From Pedobacter cryoconitis (lineage in GTDB: Bacteria; Bacteroidota; Bacteroidia; Sphingobacteriales; Sphingobacteriaceae), in contig NZ_CP014504.1 in assembly GCF_001590605.1 (NCBI RefSeq), positions 806,001 to 870,000 on the forward strand: a stretch of 64,000 nucleotides of DNA, read 5' to 3'. A model generated the notes under the pieces. The model was not told the origin of the DNA, did no database searches, and saw nothing but the letters and a program-made list of their open reading frames with translations. This document shows positions 43,145-52,247 of this stretch, in pieces (the stretch's first letter is position 1; every line of letters starts with the position of its first letter). The translations under genes were made by a program, and so were the position numbers.

Positions 43145-45469
43145 ATGACTATAAAAGCACTGTACCTTATACCTTTGCTGATTTTTCTAACTATTTTTGA
43201 GATCAGCGCGCAAACGAAACATACCATAAGTGGTTATGTGAAAGACGCCCAGACGGGTGAACAATTAATTGGAACGACAATCAAAGTGGATGGAGCCACT
43301 AGTGTTTCTACAACTTCCAATGAATACGGCTTTTTCTCTCTGACTACGCAAAGCGGCAGCTATAAATTACTGATTGGTTCTGTAGGGTATATTTTAGATA
43401 CCAGAGCCATTAATCTGGACAAAAATATACAACTTAAAATTTCTTTAGTTCCTCAGGATAACAATCTTTCTGAAGTCGTGATCTCTGCGGCACCGAAGGA
43501 TGAGCATGTGCGTTCTGCAAAAATGGGCGTTGAAAAACTCAGCATGAAAGAGATTGACAGGGTTCCTGTTCTTTTTGGGGAACGTGACCTGATTAAAGTC
43601 GTACAGCTTTTACCTGGGGTAAAATCGGCTGGTGAAGGAAACAGTGGCTTCTTTGTGAGAGGTGGTGCTGCGGATCAGAACTTGATTTTACTGGACGAGG
43701 CTATTGTTTATAATCCTTCCCATTTATTGGGTTTCTTCTCTACTTTTAATTCTGATGCGATTAAGGATGTAACCTTATATAAGGGAAATACGCCTGCGCA
43801 GTATGGTGGACGTTTGTCTTCGGTGATGGATGTAAAGATGAATGAGGGAAATAACCAGAAGCTGAGTGTGAATGGGGGAATTGGGATTATTGCTTCAAGG
43901 CTGACTGTTGAGGGGCCTATTGTGAAGGATAAGGGTTCTTTTTTAATTAGTGCCAGACGTACTTATGTGGATGCTTTTTTAAAGGCGAGCAGTGATACGG
44001 TAATCAAAAAGAGTGCTTTGTACTTTTATGATTTAAACCTGAAGGCCAATTACCAGTTTGGGGAGAATGATAAAGTTTTCTTATCTGGTTATCTTGGTCA
44101 GGATAAGCTTGGTCTTGGTGGTTTATTCGGCCTGGATTGGGGGAACAAAACGGCTACTTTAAGATGGAATCACCAGTTCAGTCCGAAGTTGTTTGCTAAT
44201 ACTTCATTGATTTATAGTGATTACCGTTATAATATTGATTTGACTAATTCTTCTTCGTTCAATGGAAAGATCACTTCTCAGATTAAGGATTGGAATTTAA
44301 AAGAGGAGTTCAGTTTTTATCCGAATACAAATAATACGTGGAAGTTTGGGGTAAATTCTATTTATCATACGATTAAACCGGGTGAGTATAGTGGTGATTT
44401 TACTTTGAAGAGCCAACCTTATACCCATAGTTGGGAAAATGCTGCTTATGCGAGTAACGAGTGGAAGGCTTCTGATCGTTTAAAGGTTGAGTATGGGGTA
44501 CGTGTAAGTGCTTTCTCTGTTTTAGGTGGAGACAATAATTTTTATACACTGAATCCAGCTGGTGCGATTGTAGATACGCTTCATTATGGTAAGGGTAAAA
44601 TTGTAAAGACTTATTTAAATGTGGAACCGAGGTTTTCGGCGGCTTATCAGCTGAATGCAGTGTCTTCTTTTAAGGCTGCTTATGCGAGAAATACGCAATC
44701 TCTTCACCAGTTATCAAATTCTGCAACGAGCAGCCCGACTGATAAATGGGTAGCCACGAATAATATTATCAAACCGGAGACTTCTGATCAGGTTTCTCTG
44801 GGTTATTTCCGTAATCTGAAGGACAATGCTTTTGAGTTTAGTGCGGAAACTTATTATAAGGTGATGAATAATCAGGTGGATTACAGGGATGGAGCGAATG
44901 TGAGAAGTAATGATCCGATTGAGCCTCAGCTTTTATTTGGTAAGGGCAGGGCTTATGGGATTGAGTTATTGCTACGTAAAAAGACGGGTCGTTTGACGGG
45001 CTGGATTGGTTACACTTTATCGCGTTCGGAAAAAATGATTGATGGGATAAATGATGGGGATTGGTATGCTGCGAGACAGGATAGGACGCATGATCTTTCT
45101 GTTGTGGGGATGTATGAGGTAAATAAGAAGTGGTCGCTTTCAGCAACTTTTGTGTATTATACGGGCAACGCGGTTTCTTTCCCAAGTGGTAAATATTATT
45201 CGGATAACCAGGTGGTTTTCTTGTATACGCAGCGTAATGCTTACCGGATGCCTGCTTATCACAGGTTGGATCTGAGTGCTACCTGCAAGTTAAAGGAGCG
45301 TAAAAATTTCTCTTCTGAACTGGCTTTTGGGTTGTATAATGCTTATGGGCGTGAGAATGCTTATGCGATTACTTTCCGTGATAATCCTGATGATCGTTCT
45401 CGTACGCAGGCTGTACAGACTTCTTTGTTCAGGTTCGTTCCTTCTTTTTCTTACAACTTTAAATTTTAA
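43145..45469 (+). CDS. TonB-dependent receptor with carboxypeptidase-like N-domain
   Basis: 774 residues. Signal peptide (about 1-22, ending EISAQ), CarboxypepD_reg-like domain (about 24-110), TonB plug with GFFVRGGAADQNLILLDEAI and a 22-strand-type barrel ending SFSYNFKF. No STN domain, so no trans-envelope signalling. A DUF4249 lipoprotein gene follows after 2 bp; this receptor-DUF4249 pair is common in Bacteroidota and thought to import small ligands, with DUF4249 as accessory binding protein. Confidence 0.93.
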   Translation: MTIKALYLIPLLIFLTIFEISAQTKHTISGYVKDAQTGEQLIGTTIKVDGATSVSTTSNEYGFFSLTTQSGSYKLLIGSVGYILDTRAINLDKNIQLKISLVPQDNNLSEVVISAAPKDEHVRSAKMGVEKLSMKEIDRVPVLFGERDLIKVVQLLPGVKSAGEGNSGFFVRGGAADQNLILLDEAIVYNPSHLLGFFSTFNSDAIKDVTLYKGNTPAQYGGRLSSVMDVKMNEGNNQKLSVNGGIGIIASRLTVEGPIVKDKGSFLISARRTYVDAFLKASSDTVIKKSALYFYDLNLKANYQFGENDKVFLSGYLGQDKLGLGGLFGLDWGNKTATLRWNHQFSPKLFANTSLIYSDYRYNIDLTNSSSFNGKITSQIKDWNLKEEFSFYPNTNNTWKFGVNSIYHTIKPGEYSGDFTLKSQPYTHSWENAAYASNEWKASDRLKVEYGVRVSAFSVLGGDNNFYTLNPAGAIVDTLHYGKGKIVKTYLNVEPRFSAAYQLNAVSSFKAAYARNTQSLHQLSNSATSSPTDKWVATNNIIKPETSDQVSLGYFRNLKDNAFEFSAETYYKVMNNQVDYRDGANVRSNDPIEPQLLFGKGRAYGIELLLRKKTGRLTGWIGYTLSRSEKMIDGINDGDWYAARQDRTHDLSVVGMYEVNKKWSLSATFVYYTGNAVSFPSGKYYSDNQVVFLYTQRNAYRMPAYHRLDLSATCKLKERKNFSSELAFGLYNAYGRENAYAITFRDNPDDRSRTQAVQTSLFRFVPSFSYNFKF

Positions 45470-45471
45470 AA

Positions 45472-46284
45472 ATGATGAGACGCAGTATTGGTGTTTTCTG
45501 TTTATTGATATTACCGTTTATTTTCAGTGCTTGTGAAAAAGTGATTGACGTGAAGCTGGATGGTTCGGCTATTCAAATTGTGATTGAGGGTGAGGTGACT
45601 GCAAATGCGGGCCCTTATCAGGTGAGTGTTTCGGAGACGAAGGATTTTAGTGGTGATAATAATTTTGTGGGCCGCAATGATGCGGTGGTCGAAATTAAGG
45701 ATGTAACCACGGGGGTAAATGAGACGTTAACGAATAAGAGTGCTGGGGTTTATGCAACGAGTGCTTTACAGGGGGTTGCTGGGCATACTTATCAGCTGAC
45801 GGTAAAGTTGAGTGGGAAGGTTTATGTGGCGGCTTCTACGATTCCTTTGAAGGCGGTTAAGGTGGATAAGCTTTATGCGAAGCGTTTTGAGCTGGATAAT
45901 GACAAGATTTTTATGGTGCCGGTTTTTACTGATCCGGTGGGTAAGGGGAATTATTACAGAATCAGACAGTGGGTAAATGGTGTGTTGGTGAAGGGTTCTT
46001 TTGTACGCAATGATGAGGCGATGGATGGCAGGACTTTCGATAATGATCTTTATTATGAGACGGATAAGAAGTTTGGTAATCCGCTAATTAATAATGGGGA
46101 TTTAATGCGGGTGGAGTTGCAGTGTATTGATAAGGGTACTTATGATTATTACCGGACTTTAAATGCGACGATTGGGCAGGAGACTGATAATCCTGCGAAT
46201 CCGCTAAGCAATATTTCTGGTGGTGCTTTGGGGGTGTTTAATGCTTGTCAGTCTACGAATATAACTGCGATAGCTAAATTTTAA
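45472..46284 (+). CDS. DUF4249 lipoprotein
   Basis: 270 residues. Lipoprotein signal with lipobox FSAC (about residue 20), then the DUF4249 pattern (VIEGEVTANAGPYQVSVSET, VEIKDVTTG, YQLTVKLSGKVYVAASTIP). Starts 2 bp after the TonB receptor gene. Some 60 to 100 residues shorter than many family members by my recollection, but the C-terminus looks complete. Confidence 0.85.
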   Translation: MMRRSIGVFCLLILPFIFSACEKVIDVKLDGSAIQIVIEGEVTANAGPYQVSVSETKDFSGDNNFVGRNDAVVEIKDVTTGVNETLTNKSAGVYATSALQGVAGHTYQLTVKLSGKVYVAASTIPLKAVKVDKLYAKRFELDNDKIFMVPVFTDPVGKGNYYRIRQWVNGVLVKGSFVRNDEAMDGRTFDNDLYYETDKKFGNPLINNGDLMRVELQCIDKGTYDYYRTLNATIGQETDNPANPLSNISGGALGVFNACQSTNITAIAKF

Positions 46285-46342
46285 TTGTAATTTTGCGGAT
46301 CGGGTGGTTTGGTTGTTATATTTTATTTTATTTTATTTGAAA

Positions 46343-47020
46343 ATGGATAAGTCTGAGGTTGAGCAGGTGTTAATTACGGTGAAGTCTGGAACGGAAGAGG
46401 CTCTGAATATAAAAATTTATAAGAGTGGGATCCTGGCCCGAAGGGGTTGTGGTGGTTTACCTGGGGTAAAGGTTTCGGGTATGAGCTTTACGGGTGATTC
46501 TACGTATTTTGACAGGTTAATGGGCAGTGTTTCTCAACAGGTGCTGGATGAGAATATAAATCATGAGGAGAAGATTGTAACGGGGTCGCTGGAGTATTTG
46601 GTGGCTTTTTACGGGGTGAGTGGTAATGGGGATGTGGGGGAGCGTGCGGAGTGGACGAAGTCTACGGGTTTAAGGTTTTTTATGGATGAGGGGACTAGTT
46701 TCAGACATAATTTACTGGGGTTTGTGGATGGGTTGGCTATTGAGGCTATGAGGTTGACGGATTCGTGGTATTTTGATATTATGATGTTGGGGTTGGATAA
46801 GATGAGGTCGTCTTCGCTTCCTGTACAGACGCTTGCGAATGCGCCGAAGAGTGAGGAGGGGTTGTTGCAGGATTTTCAGAGTTATTTTGAGCAGGTGAGT
46901 AAGAAGGGGTTGCCTGGTTTTGCGGAGGGAAAGGTTTATGTGAGTGAGGGTGGGGTTGAGCATGGGTTGTCGTTTTCTAGTGAGGGGGAGGGGTTGACGT
47001 ATAAGTTTACTGCGATTTAG
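46343..47020 (+). CDS. hypothetical protein, 225 residues
   Basis: Not recognised. From the ATG at 46343 (a longer frame from 46304 adds an unlikely hydrophobic start) it encodes a soluble protein with beta-rich N-terminus (QVLITVKSGTEEALNIKIYK) and a helical middle (GLAIEAMRLTDSWYFDIMML). It contains GCGGLPGV near residue 36. Codons here are very rich in G and T (GGG, GTG, TTG), more than in genes at the left of the window. It is 58 bp after the DUF4249 gene and ends near the 66-bp repeats. Confidence 0.65.
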   Translation: MDKSEVEQVLITVKSGTEEALNIKIYKSGILARRGCGGLPGVKVSGMSFTGDSTYFDRLMGSVSQQVLDENINHEEKIVTGSLEYLVAFYGVSGNGDVGERAEWTKSTGLRFFMDEGTSFRHNLLGFVDGLAIEAMRLTDSWYFDIMMLGLDKMRSSSLPVQTLANAPKSEEGLLQDFQSYFEQVSKKGLPGFAEGKVYVSEGGVEHGLSFSSEGEGLTYKFTAI

Positions 47021-47038
47021 GGCTCTGAAACCATATAT

Positions 47039-47170
47039 GTGTTTTCTGATTTGCATTCCCTGAATGGGGGCTTTGTAAAAGGGAAATAATAAAAAACCCT
47101 ATAAGTGTTTTCCGACTGGTATTCCCTGAATGGGGGCTTTGTAAAAGGGAAATAATAAAAAACCCTATAA
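47039..47170. repeat. 66-bp tandem repeat, two units plus partial third
   Basis: Units begin at 47039, 47105 and 47171 (period exactly 66). The part from ATTCCCTGAA through CCCTATAAGTGTTTTC is identical in the first two; the first unit starts with a variant GTGTTTTCTGATTTGC. The third start runs into the terminator at 47157-47233. Each unit contains one arm of that terminator. Confidence 0.85.
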
Positions 47171-47233
47171 GTGTTTTCCGACTGGTATTCCCCGAACGGG
47201 AATAAGGTCTGGAAAACACTTATAGGGTTTTTT
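47157..47233 (+). terminator. long terminator-like hairpin ending the repeats
   Basis: Perfect 23-bp stem: 47157-47179 (A-run, CCCTATAAGTGTTTTCC) pairs with 47211-47233 (GGAAAACACTTATAGGG, T-run). The 31-nt loop contains a small nested stem ATTCCC / GGGAAT. With A and T at the two ends it can act in both directions, but no gene faces it from the right. Confidence 0.8.
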
Positions 47234-47392
47234 TATTTCTCTAAACTGGCGAAAGGGGGATCAAGTCATAAACTTGTGGATTAGGGATTAAATTTCAAGT
47301 TTTGGGTTTGATATTTACTTAGTTCAAAGCAGATGGTTAGGATTCTTTAATAAGCTAATTACTTCCTGATTTTATAGTTCAATTTATCAGTA

Positions 47393-47636
47393 TTAAACGC
47401 TCCTGGTTACTTTGATAAGATCGGTCCACGCTTCAGCTGAATTCTTAAGGAAAGGAAAGATCATGATTTTCCAGGCTTGCTACTTTTCCGAAAGTTCTCT
47501 GATGGCTTTGGGTTTCCATTGCTTGTTTCCTTGTGCCCGGTACAGAACTTTTGAAACAATCTGTAGTCCAAACTGCTGCTTTAAAAATGAAATCGTCCAG
47601 GATTCCCCTTGAAAATTTACCCGTTAAACTTCCCAT
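47393..47636 (-). pseudogene. frameshifted small gene remnant
   Basis: On the minus strand an ATG at 47636 opens 63 codons (MGSLTGKFSRGILDDFIFKA, then TQSHQRTFGKVASLENH) ending at a stop at 47445-47447. A different frame across the TTTCCTTTCC run continues as KNSAEAWTDLIKVTRSV to a stop at 47393-47395. Both parts look coding, so I read one small gene broken by a frameshift. The start vaguely recalls DUF6266-type proteins; family uncertain. Confidence 0.4.
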
Positions 47637-47702
47637 AATAAATAAATGCCTTTCCACCAATGTAAGCTATTCGTGTTAAAGATTATCCTGATGCGTGAAA
47701 AA

Positions 47703-47752
47703 TGTCCGTAATTGTCCGCAGCTGTCTGCAATTGTCCGCAGTTGTCCGTGGG
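47703..47752. repeat. five imperfect 10-bp tandem repeats, TGTCCGNNNN type
   Basis: Units TGTCCGTAAT, TGTCCGCAGC, TGTCTGCAAT, TGTCCGCAGT, TGTCCGTGGG follow each other without gaps. The 10-bp period is close to one helical turn. Confidence 0.8.
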
Positions 47753-47819
47753 TTAGTCCAATGGAAAATTATAATTTCATTAATCTTCAACTAGTTATGA
47801 TTTGGTTGTGCTTGAGTGG

Positions 47820-47956
47820 TGGTCGGGGTGACACCAGGTTGTAAACAGGCTGTAAGCATGGCAAGTCCATGTTTTTTCAACTAGTTGTTTTGACTTGGAC
47901 TTGCCATGGACTCAACTTGCTCTTACCTTGGTCTTACCCTAACGAGTACCCGACCA
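47820..47956. repeat. nested inverted repeat, possible MITE-like or palindromic element
   Basis: Outer arms TGGTCGGG (47820-47827) / CCCGACCA (47949-47956); inner perfect 13-bp arms CATGGCAAGTCCA (47857-47869) / TGGACTTGCCATG (47896-47908); at the centre the palindrome CAACTAGTTG (47878-47887). Between the arm pairs there is further partial complementarity. No clear transposase is linked. Confidence 0.55.
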
Positions 47957-48295
47957 GTACTCAGGCAGTACCCGGGCGATATAGCTTTATTATTTAGCTA
48001 TTTTGAATTTATTTACGAACAGCCCGGCCTTGTTTCGGCCGAGTCATTCCCCTATAAATTGAAAGCTTTCATCGCAAATTCCACAGGCATAAAAACATCC
48101 GTGACAGCAAAGACTTTCTGTTTAGCGTGTCAAAATTTATGCTTAAAAAAGAGCCTGCTCCACAAGTTTATGATTTGATCCCGAATGGGTTGTTATCAGG
48201 GTTGCTTTATTGGATTATTCGGTGCTGATATCCTTAGGATTGCTTTCAGAATTGTTATGGTTTACTGATTGGATTGCTTCCAGGATTGCCGATGG
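47957..48295. other. gene-free spacer
   Basis: 339 bp with no convincing gene. A plus-strand frame (47906-48178) crosses the inverted repeat and has a non-protein-like composition. The final ~130 bp repeat the short theme GGATTG several times (about 48210-48290). Confidence 0.45.
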
Positions 48296-51200
48296 TTAAC
48301 TGAATAGTTCGATAAGGTCAGCTTTTGATAGTGATTTTAAGAGGGAGGTATCGGTTTGTATGATATCGTTAACGAGTTCCTTTTTTGTTTCCTGAAGTTT
48401 CATGATCTTTTCTTCGATGGTGTTTGGACAGATTAATCTGATAGCGACCACATTTTTCTTTTGACCGATCCGGTAACAGCGGTCGATGGCTTGATTTTCT
48501 ACGGCTGGGTTCCACCAGGGGTCTACGAGGTATACATAGTCTGCCTGGGTGAGGTTGAGGCCGGTTCCGCCTGCTTTCAGGCTGATGAGGAAGACGCGTA
48601 TGTTGTCGTTTTGCTGGAAGTTTTCTACTTTCTTTTCTCTGTTTGTTGTTTTTCCACTGAGGTATTCGAATGGAATATTTTTGTGCTCGAGTTCTTTTTT
48701 GATCAGGTCGAGCATGGTAACGAATTGCGAGAATACCAGGATTTTATGCTGGGGTGAGTGGCTGTCTATTTCTTCCATCAGTGTCGTGATTTTAGAAGAG
48801 GTGGCACCGTGAAGAAGGTTGTCTTTGAGCAGGGCAGGGGAGTTACATATTTGTCTGAGCTGGGTTAAGCCTTTGAGGATGTGTAGGGTGTGCTTTTCTT
48901 CATGGTCGTCTTTTTTAGATAGCAGGAAGTCTTTGTATTCGTTTTTGCAGGCGTCGTATGCGTTTTTTTGAGTAGTTCCCATTTCACAGTAGATCACCAT
49001 CTCAGTTTTGTCCGGGAGTTCTGAGGCTACTTCTTTTTTTGTTCTGCGCAGGATAAATGGACTTACTTTTTTCTTTAGGTTGGTAGCCGCACGGGTGTCT
49101 TTGAATTTATCTATTGGGGAGGAGTAATGATCCCTGAAGTATTGTTTGCTGCCGAGTAGTCCGGGACAGGCAAAGGAGAGTTGTCCGTAGAGGTCAAAGG
49201 TGTTGTTCTCGATCGGGGTACCGGTTATAGCAATTTTATTTCTGGATTGCAGCAGACGGACTGCGCTGTAACGCAGGGAGTCAGGGTTTTTGATGGTCTG
49301 GGATTCATCGAGAAAGATGTAGTTAAAGAAGTACTTTTTAAGCCAGCTGATGTCATAGAGCAGGGTTCCGTAAGAGGTTAGAATGATCTCATAACTGCTG
49401 AAGTCTTCGTGGTCTTTTATTCTATCTGCGCCGTATATGGTGTGGATTTTAAGGTCGGGGGCAAATTTTGCTATTTCTGCCTGCCAGTTAAAGATCAGGG
49501 TAGTGGGTACAACAATGAGGTTGGTGTTTTGGTGCCCTTTGTTGCGTTGGGAAAGTATGAATGCAATGATCTGGATGGTTTTTCCAAGTCCCATATCGTC
49601 TGCCAGGCAGCCACCGAAGTTAAATTCATCAAGGAAGTTCAGCCAGTTCAGGCCTTCTTTTTGGTAGTCACGGAGTGTGGCGTTCAGGGCAGCAGGGATT
49701 TCTACTTTTTTGATGTTCTTAAAGTCAGCGATCTTAGTTTTGTAGGCTGATAGTTCAAGTTTTACTTCTGCTGATAGTACTTCGTCTTCGTAAAGGTCTG
49801 TGATTTCGGTGAAGTTTACTTTCGGGGTACGGATGGATTCGTCAACGATTTCTCCTGCGTCGAAGTATTTGGTGAGCCGGTCAATCCATTCCTGAGGGAG
49901 CAGCCCCATGGTGCCATCACCGAGCTTTACAAATTTGCTTTTGTTCCTGATTGATCTGTGCAGGTGTTTGAGTGGTACTTTCTGGTTGCCGAATGTAACT
50001 TCAAATGCAGTGTCAAACCAGTTGAGGCCACTGTTTACGGCTATGGTTATTTTAGCCTTGTTAGGGTTAACGTGATTGCCTTTTAATTGGTTAAAGCCCA
50101 ATATGGTGATGTTTTGTTGGCGCCATTCTTCAAAGGCGGCTAAGAACCATCCTTCGTCAAGGAAACGTTTTTTATGCAGGTAAAAGCAGTCTTTGTCGAG
50201 TTGTTCTTCAAAGTGGGGGTGTTGCCGGGTCATGGAAGAGATGAATTGAAGCTCTTCTTGTTCATCACGGGTTACGGTAAATATATTGCCGGCATGGTCT
50301 GCGGCATGAATTTGCTTTCTGGACAGGACAGGAACCTCAACGTTTCCATATTTCATCACGGGAGTAATTAAAACGTAGTTTTCAGAGTCTGAAAGATAAA
50401 TGATCTTTTCTGTAGACTGGTCAAAGTGGGTTTCTTTTAATTGTTCGTGAGTTGCGGGTTTCAGGTAAGAGTAATTGATATGAATTTTATTCTCCAGCTT
50501 AGAGAGGATGTCTTCTTTGAAGTCTGCATATTTCGATTCGTGGATAACCAGGTGGTTATTATTCTGCCTGAAGAAGTCCACAACTCTCAGGAAATCTGGG
50601 TTGTCAATAAGGTATAGGATGCCGTTGTAAAAGATAAAGTAGCTGAATTTTATATTGAGGAGTTTTAAATCGTAGGCTTTGTTTTCCAAAATAAGTTCAC
50701 CTGAAATGGTATAGAAGCCGTTGGTGAGATTAACGGCCAGATGAATATCAAGTTGAAGGCTTTCTAGTTTAACAGGAATAATGGAGCTGATTGTTAAATT
50801 AGGAGAGATTTTTGGGTCATGGTAAAATACATCCAGCTGGAGAGGGTTTTTGACCAGGGCTTTTAGTCCATTGATATCGGCTTCTGCCTGAGCGGTTTCA
50901 TAATTCTGCTGGAATTTGGAAATAGCAGTATAGAATTTTAGTTCTTCGGGGTTTTCGGTGGCCCATATGTAATCCATTGCATTCAATTGCTTCAGAGGGT
51001 TACGTATTTTACCAGTCGCTGTGAGTGTACATTCTAGTAGGTCGGCCTGGAAATGGGAGTAGTAACGGTGCTGTTTTAAAACAAGGATTTTATTGGTGTC
51101 TTCTTCTACTGGGTTATGTTTTAGGAATGGGAGTCCTGGTTTCGGTAATAGGAGCTCCTTGATCAGGTTATTATTCTCTTTTGTAATAGGAAGGAGGTCT

Positions 51201-51682
51201 TTGATCACCGGAATGATCTCGAATTTTTTATTTCCGTATTCGATGGTAAATAAATCATCAGGACTTTCATTCTCCAGACCATAGGCGGTTGCGAATGCTC
51301 TTATTTTTTCATGTCTGAGCTGCTGGTCAAAAAAGATCCTGAGTTCCGGCCGTTCTATCAGGTTAAACAATACCTGCATCTGATGTTCGCATAGCCGGTT
51401 TTTAATGGCGGTACAGCGGCAGGATAAAATTAGGTTGTTTTGATGAAGCCGCACATCGGCTTGTGGAAATTTAATGGCATTGCCAGGATTTAGAAAAGAA
51501 GCATAACCAATAGAAATATGCTGTGGCACGAGATTAAAATAACCTGGTGCTGTGGTATCTGCCTGGGCGGAACTGTGTTTTAATATAAAGACCGTATTGA
51601 AAAGGGCCGGTTTAAAATCTGTAATTATATAGGTTTCAGATGGGTTTTTAGCAGTTTCAAATAGGTTTGGGAAGTCGGCCAT
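48296..51682 (-). CDS. SNF2-family DEAD-like helicase/translocase with SWIM zinc finger
   Basis: About 1128 residues. N-terminal SWIM finger CRC...CEH (LILSCRCTAIKNRLCEHQMQ, about 80-100), then a ~550-residue middle region, then the SNF2 motor: motif I DMGLGKT, DEAH-equivalent LDESQTIKN, TGTPIENN, and the helicase C part with FLISLKAGGTGLNLTQADYV and QAIDRCYRIGQKK. It is an ATP-driven double-stranded DNA translocase of the bacterial Snf2/RapA-like group. The frame can start 13 codons earlier (51721). Stand-alone, so its role (transcription, repair or defence) is open. Confidence 0.92.
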   Translation of the reverse strand: MADFPNLFETAKNPSETYIITDFKPALFNTVFILKHSSAQADTTAPGYFNLVPQHISIGYASFLNPGNAIKFPQADVRLHQNNLILSCRCTAIKNRLCEHQMQVLFNLIERPELRIFFDQQLRHEKIRAFATAYGLENESPDDLFTIEYGNKKFEIIPVIKDLLPITKENNNLIKELLLPKPGLPFLKHNPVEEDTNKILVLKQHRYYSHFQADLLECTLTATGKIRNPLKQLNAMDYIWATENPEELKFYTAISKFQQNYETAQAEADINGLKALVKNPLQLDVFYHDPKISPNLTISSIIPVKLESLQLDIHLAVNLTNGFYTISGELILENKAYDLKLLNIKFSYFIFYNGILYLIDNPDFLRVVDFFRQNNNHLVIHESKYADFKEDILSKLENKIHINYSYLKPATHEQLKETHFDQSTEKIIYLSDSENYVLITPVMKYGNVEVPVLSRKQIHAADHAGNIFTVTRDEQEELQFISSMTRQHPHFEEQLDKDCFYLHKKRFLDEGWFLAAFEEWRQQNITILGFNQLKGNHVNPNKAKITIAVNSGLNWFDTAFEVTFGNQKVPLKHLHRSIRNKSKFVKLGDGTMGLLPQEWIDRLTKYFDAGEIVDESIRTPKVNFTEITDLYEDEVLSAEVKLELSAYKTKIADFKNIKKVEIPAALNATLRDYQKEGLNWLNFLDEFNFGGCLADDMGLGKTIQIIAFILSQRNKGHQNTNLIVVPTTLIFNWQAEIAKFAPDLKIHTIYGADRIKDHEDFSSYEIILTSYGTLLYDISWLKKYFFNYIFLDESQTIKNPDSLRYSAVRLLQSRNKIAITGTPIENNTFDLYGQLSFACPGLLGSKQYFRDHYSSPIDKFKDTRAATNLKKKVSPFILRRTKKEVASELPDKTEMVIYCEMGTTQKNAYDACKNEYKDFLLSKKDDHEEKHTLHILKGLTQLRQICNSPALLKDNLLHGATSSKITTLMEEIDSHSPQHKILVFSQFVTMLDLIKKELEHKNIPFEYLSGKTTNREKKVENFQQNDNIRVFLISLKAGGTGLNLTQADYVYLVDPWWNPAVENQAIDRCYRIGQKKNVVAIRLICPNTIEEKIMKLQETKKELVNDIIQTDTSLLKSLSKADLIELFS

Positions 51683-51863
51683 AGTGTAGTTGATAAAGAT
51701 AAGGCTTTCCGCTGAATGCATAAAATAGGAGAAAGAATAAATATATTTAAAATAAATTCTACTATTTAAGTAGACATTATTATATTTGCTGTCAGTAAGA
51801 GAGAATTGTAAGGATTTACAAAGAGCAAAAAAGAAAATTTGTGTTGTTTCTCTCTGACAAAAT

Positions 51864-51934
51864 AGTCATGTGGCCGAGTGGTGAGGTGTGGGTCTGCAAA
51901 ACCCTTAACGGCGGTTCGAATCCGCCCATGACGT
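51864..51934 (+). tRNA. tRNA-Cys (GCA)
   Basis: Cloverleaf: acceptor GTCATG / CATGAC (positions 2-7 and 66-71), D-stem GCC / GGT, anticodon loop CTGCAAA (anticodon GCA) on a GGGT / ACCC stem, 4-nt variable loop, T-arm GGCGG-TTCGAAT-CCGCC, discriminator T as expected for Cys. Position 1 A and 72 G do not pair. CCA is not encoded. Confidence 0.92.
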
Positions 51935-51998
51935 CAATTGTAATCTTAAGGATTGCGTAGGGTACTTGATTTTAATTAGATCTAAGTTTTGTTTTGTT

Positions 51999-52028
51999 GA
52001 TACTCCAGGTTGGATGACCTGGAGTATC
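51999..52028 (+). terminator. hairpin after tRNA-Cys
   Basis: Perfect 12-bp stem GATACTCCAGGT / ACCTGGAGTATC, loop TGGATG, 64 bp after the tRNA. The T-run after it is weak. Confidence 0.55.
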
Positions 52029-52247
52029 TTAGTTTACAGGGATATCAAACTAGTGATTTTGCTGCTAAAACAAATCAGATGTGGATTGGAAACCACCTCA
52101 TGTTGTTGTTTGCGTAGGTCAATGACTTGTTGACGTAAAAATATTTTAAGATCGAAAACTCTTCCTTAGCTTTATACTTAAGCTCAGTTTAATAAAGGTT
52201 TGACTTTGTACTTTTAAACTAAGCCCTCAAATTGGTGTGTTTGATAT
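52029..52247. other. spacer between two perfect hairpins
   Basis: No protein gene. Contains a short complementary pair GTCAA (about 52117) / TTGAC (about 52129). Flanked on each side by a perfect 12-bp hairpin, which would suit a small RNA gene, but no promoter was found. Confidence 0.3.

Noticed and set aside
47039..47233. 66-bp repeats as a CRISPR array
   Set aside because: The whole 66-bp unit is repeated with no variable spacers, there are only about two and a half units, and no cas genes are present.
47906..48178. Plus-strand 90-codon frame as a gene
   Set aside because: It crosses the nested inverted repeat, has many Ser/Leu/Cys and no domain-like pattern, and no promoter.
51864..51990. 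tRNA-Cys as an integration site of a mobile element
   Set aside because: No integrase and no repeat of the tRNA 3' end were seen within the window.
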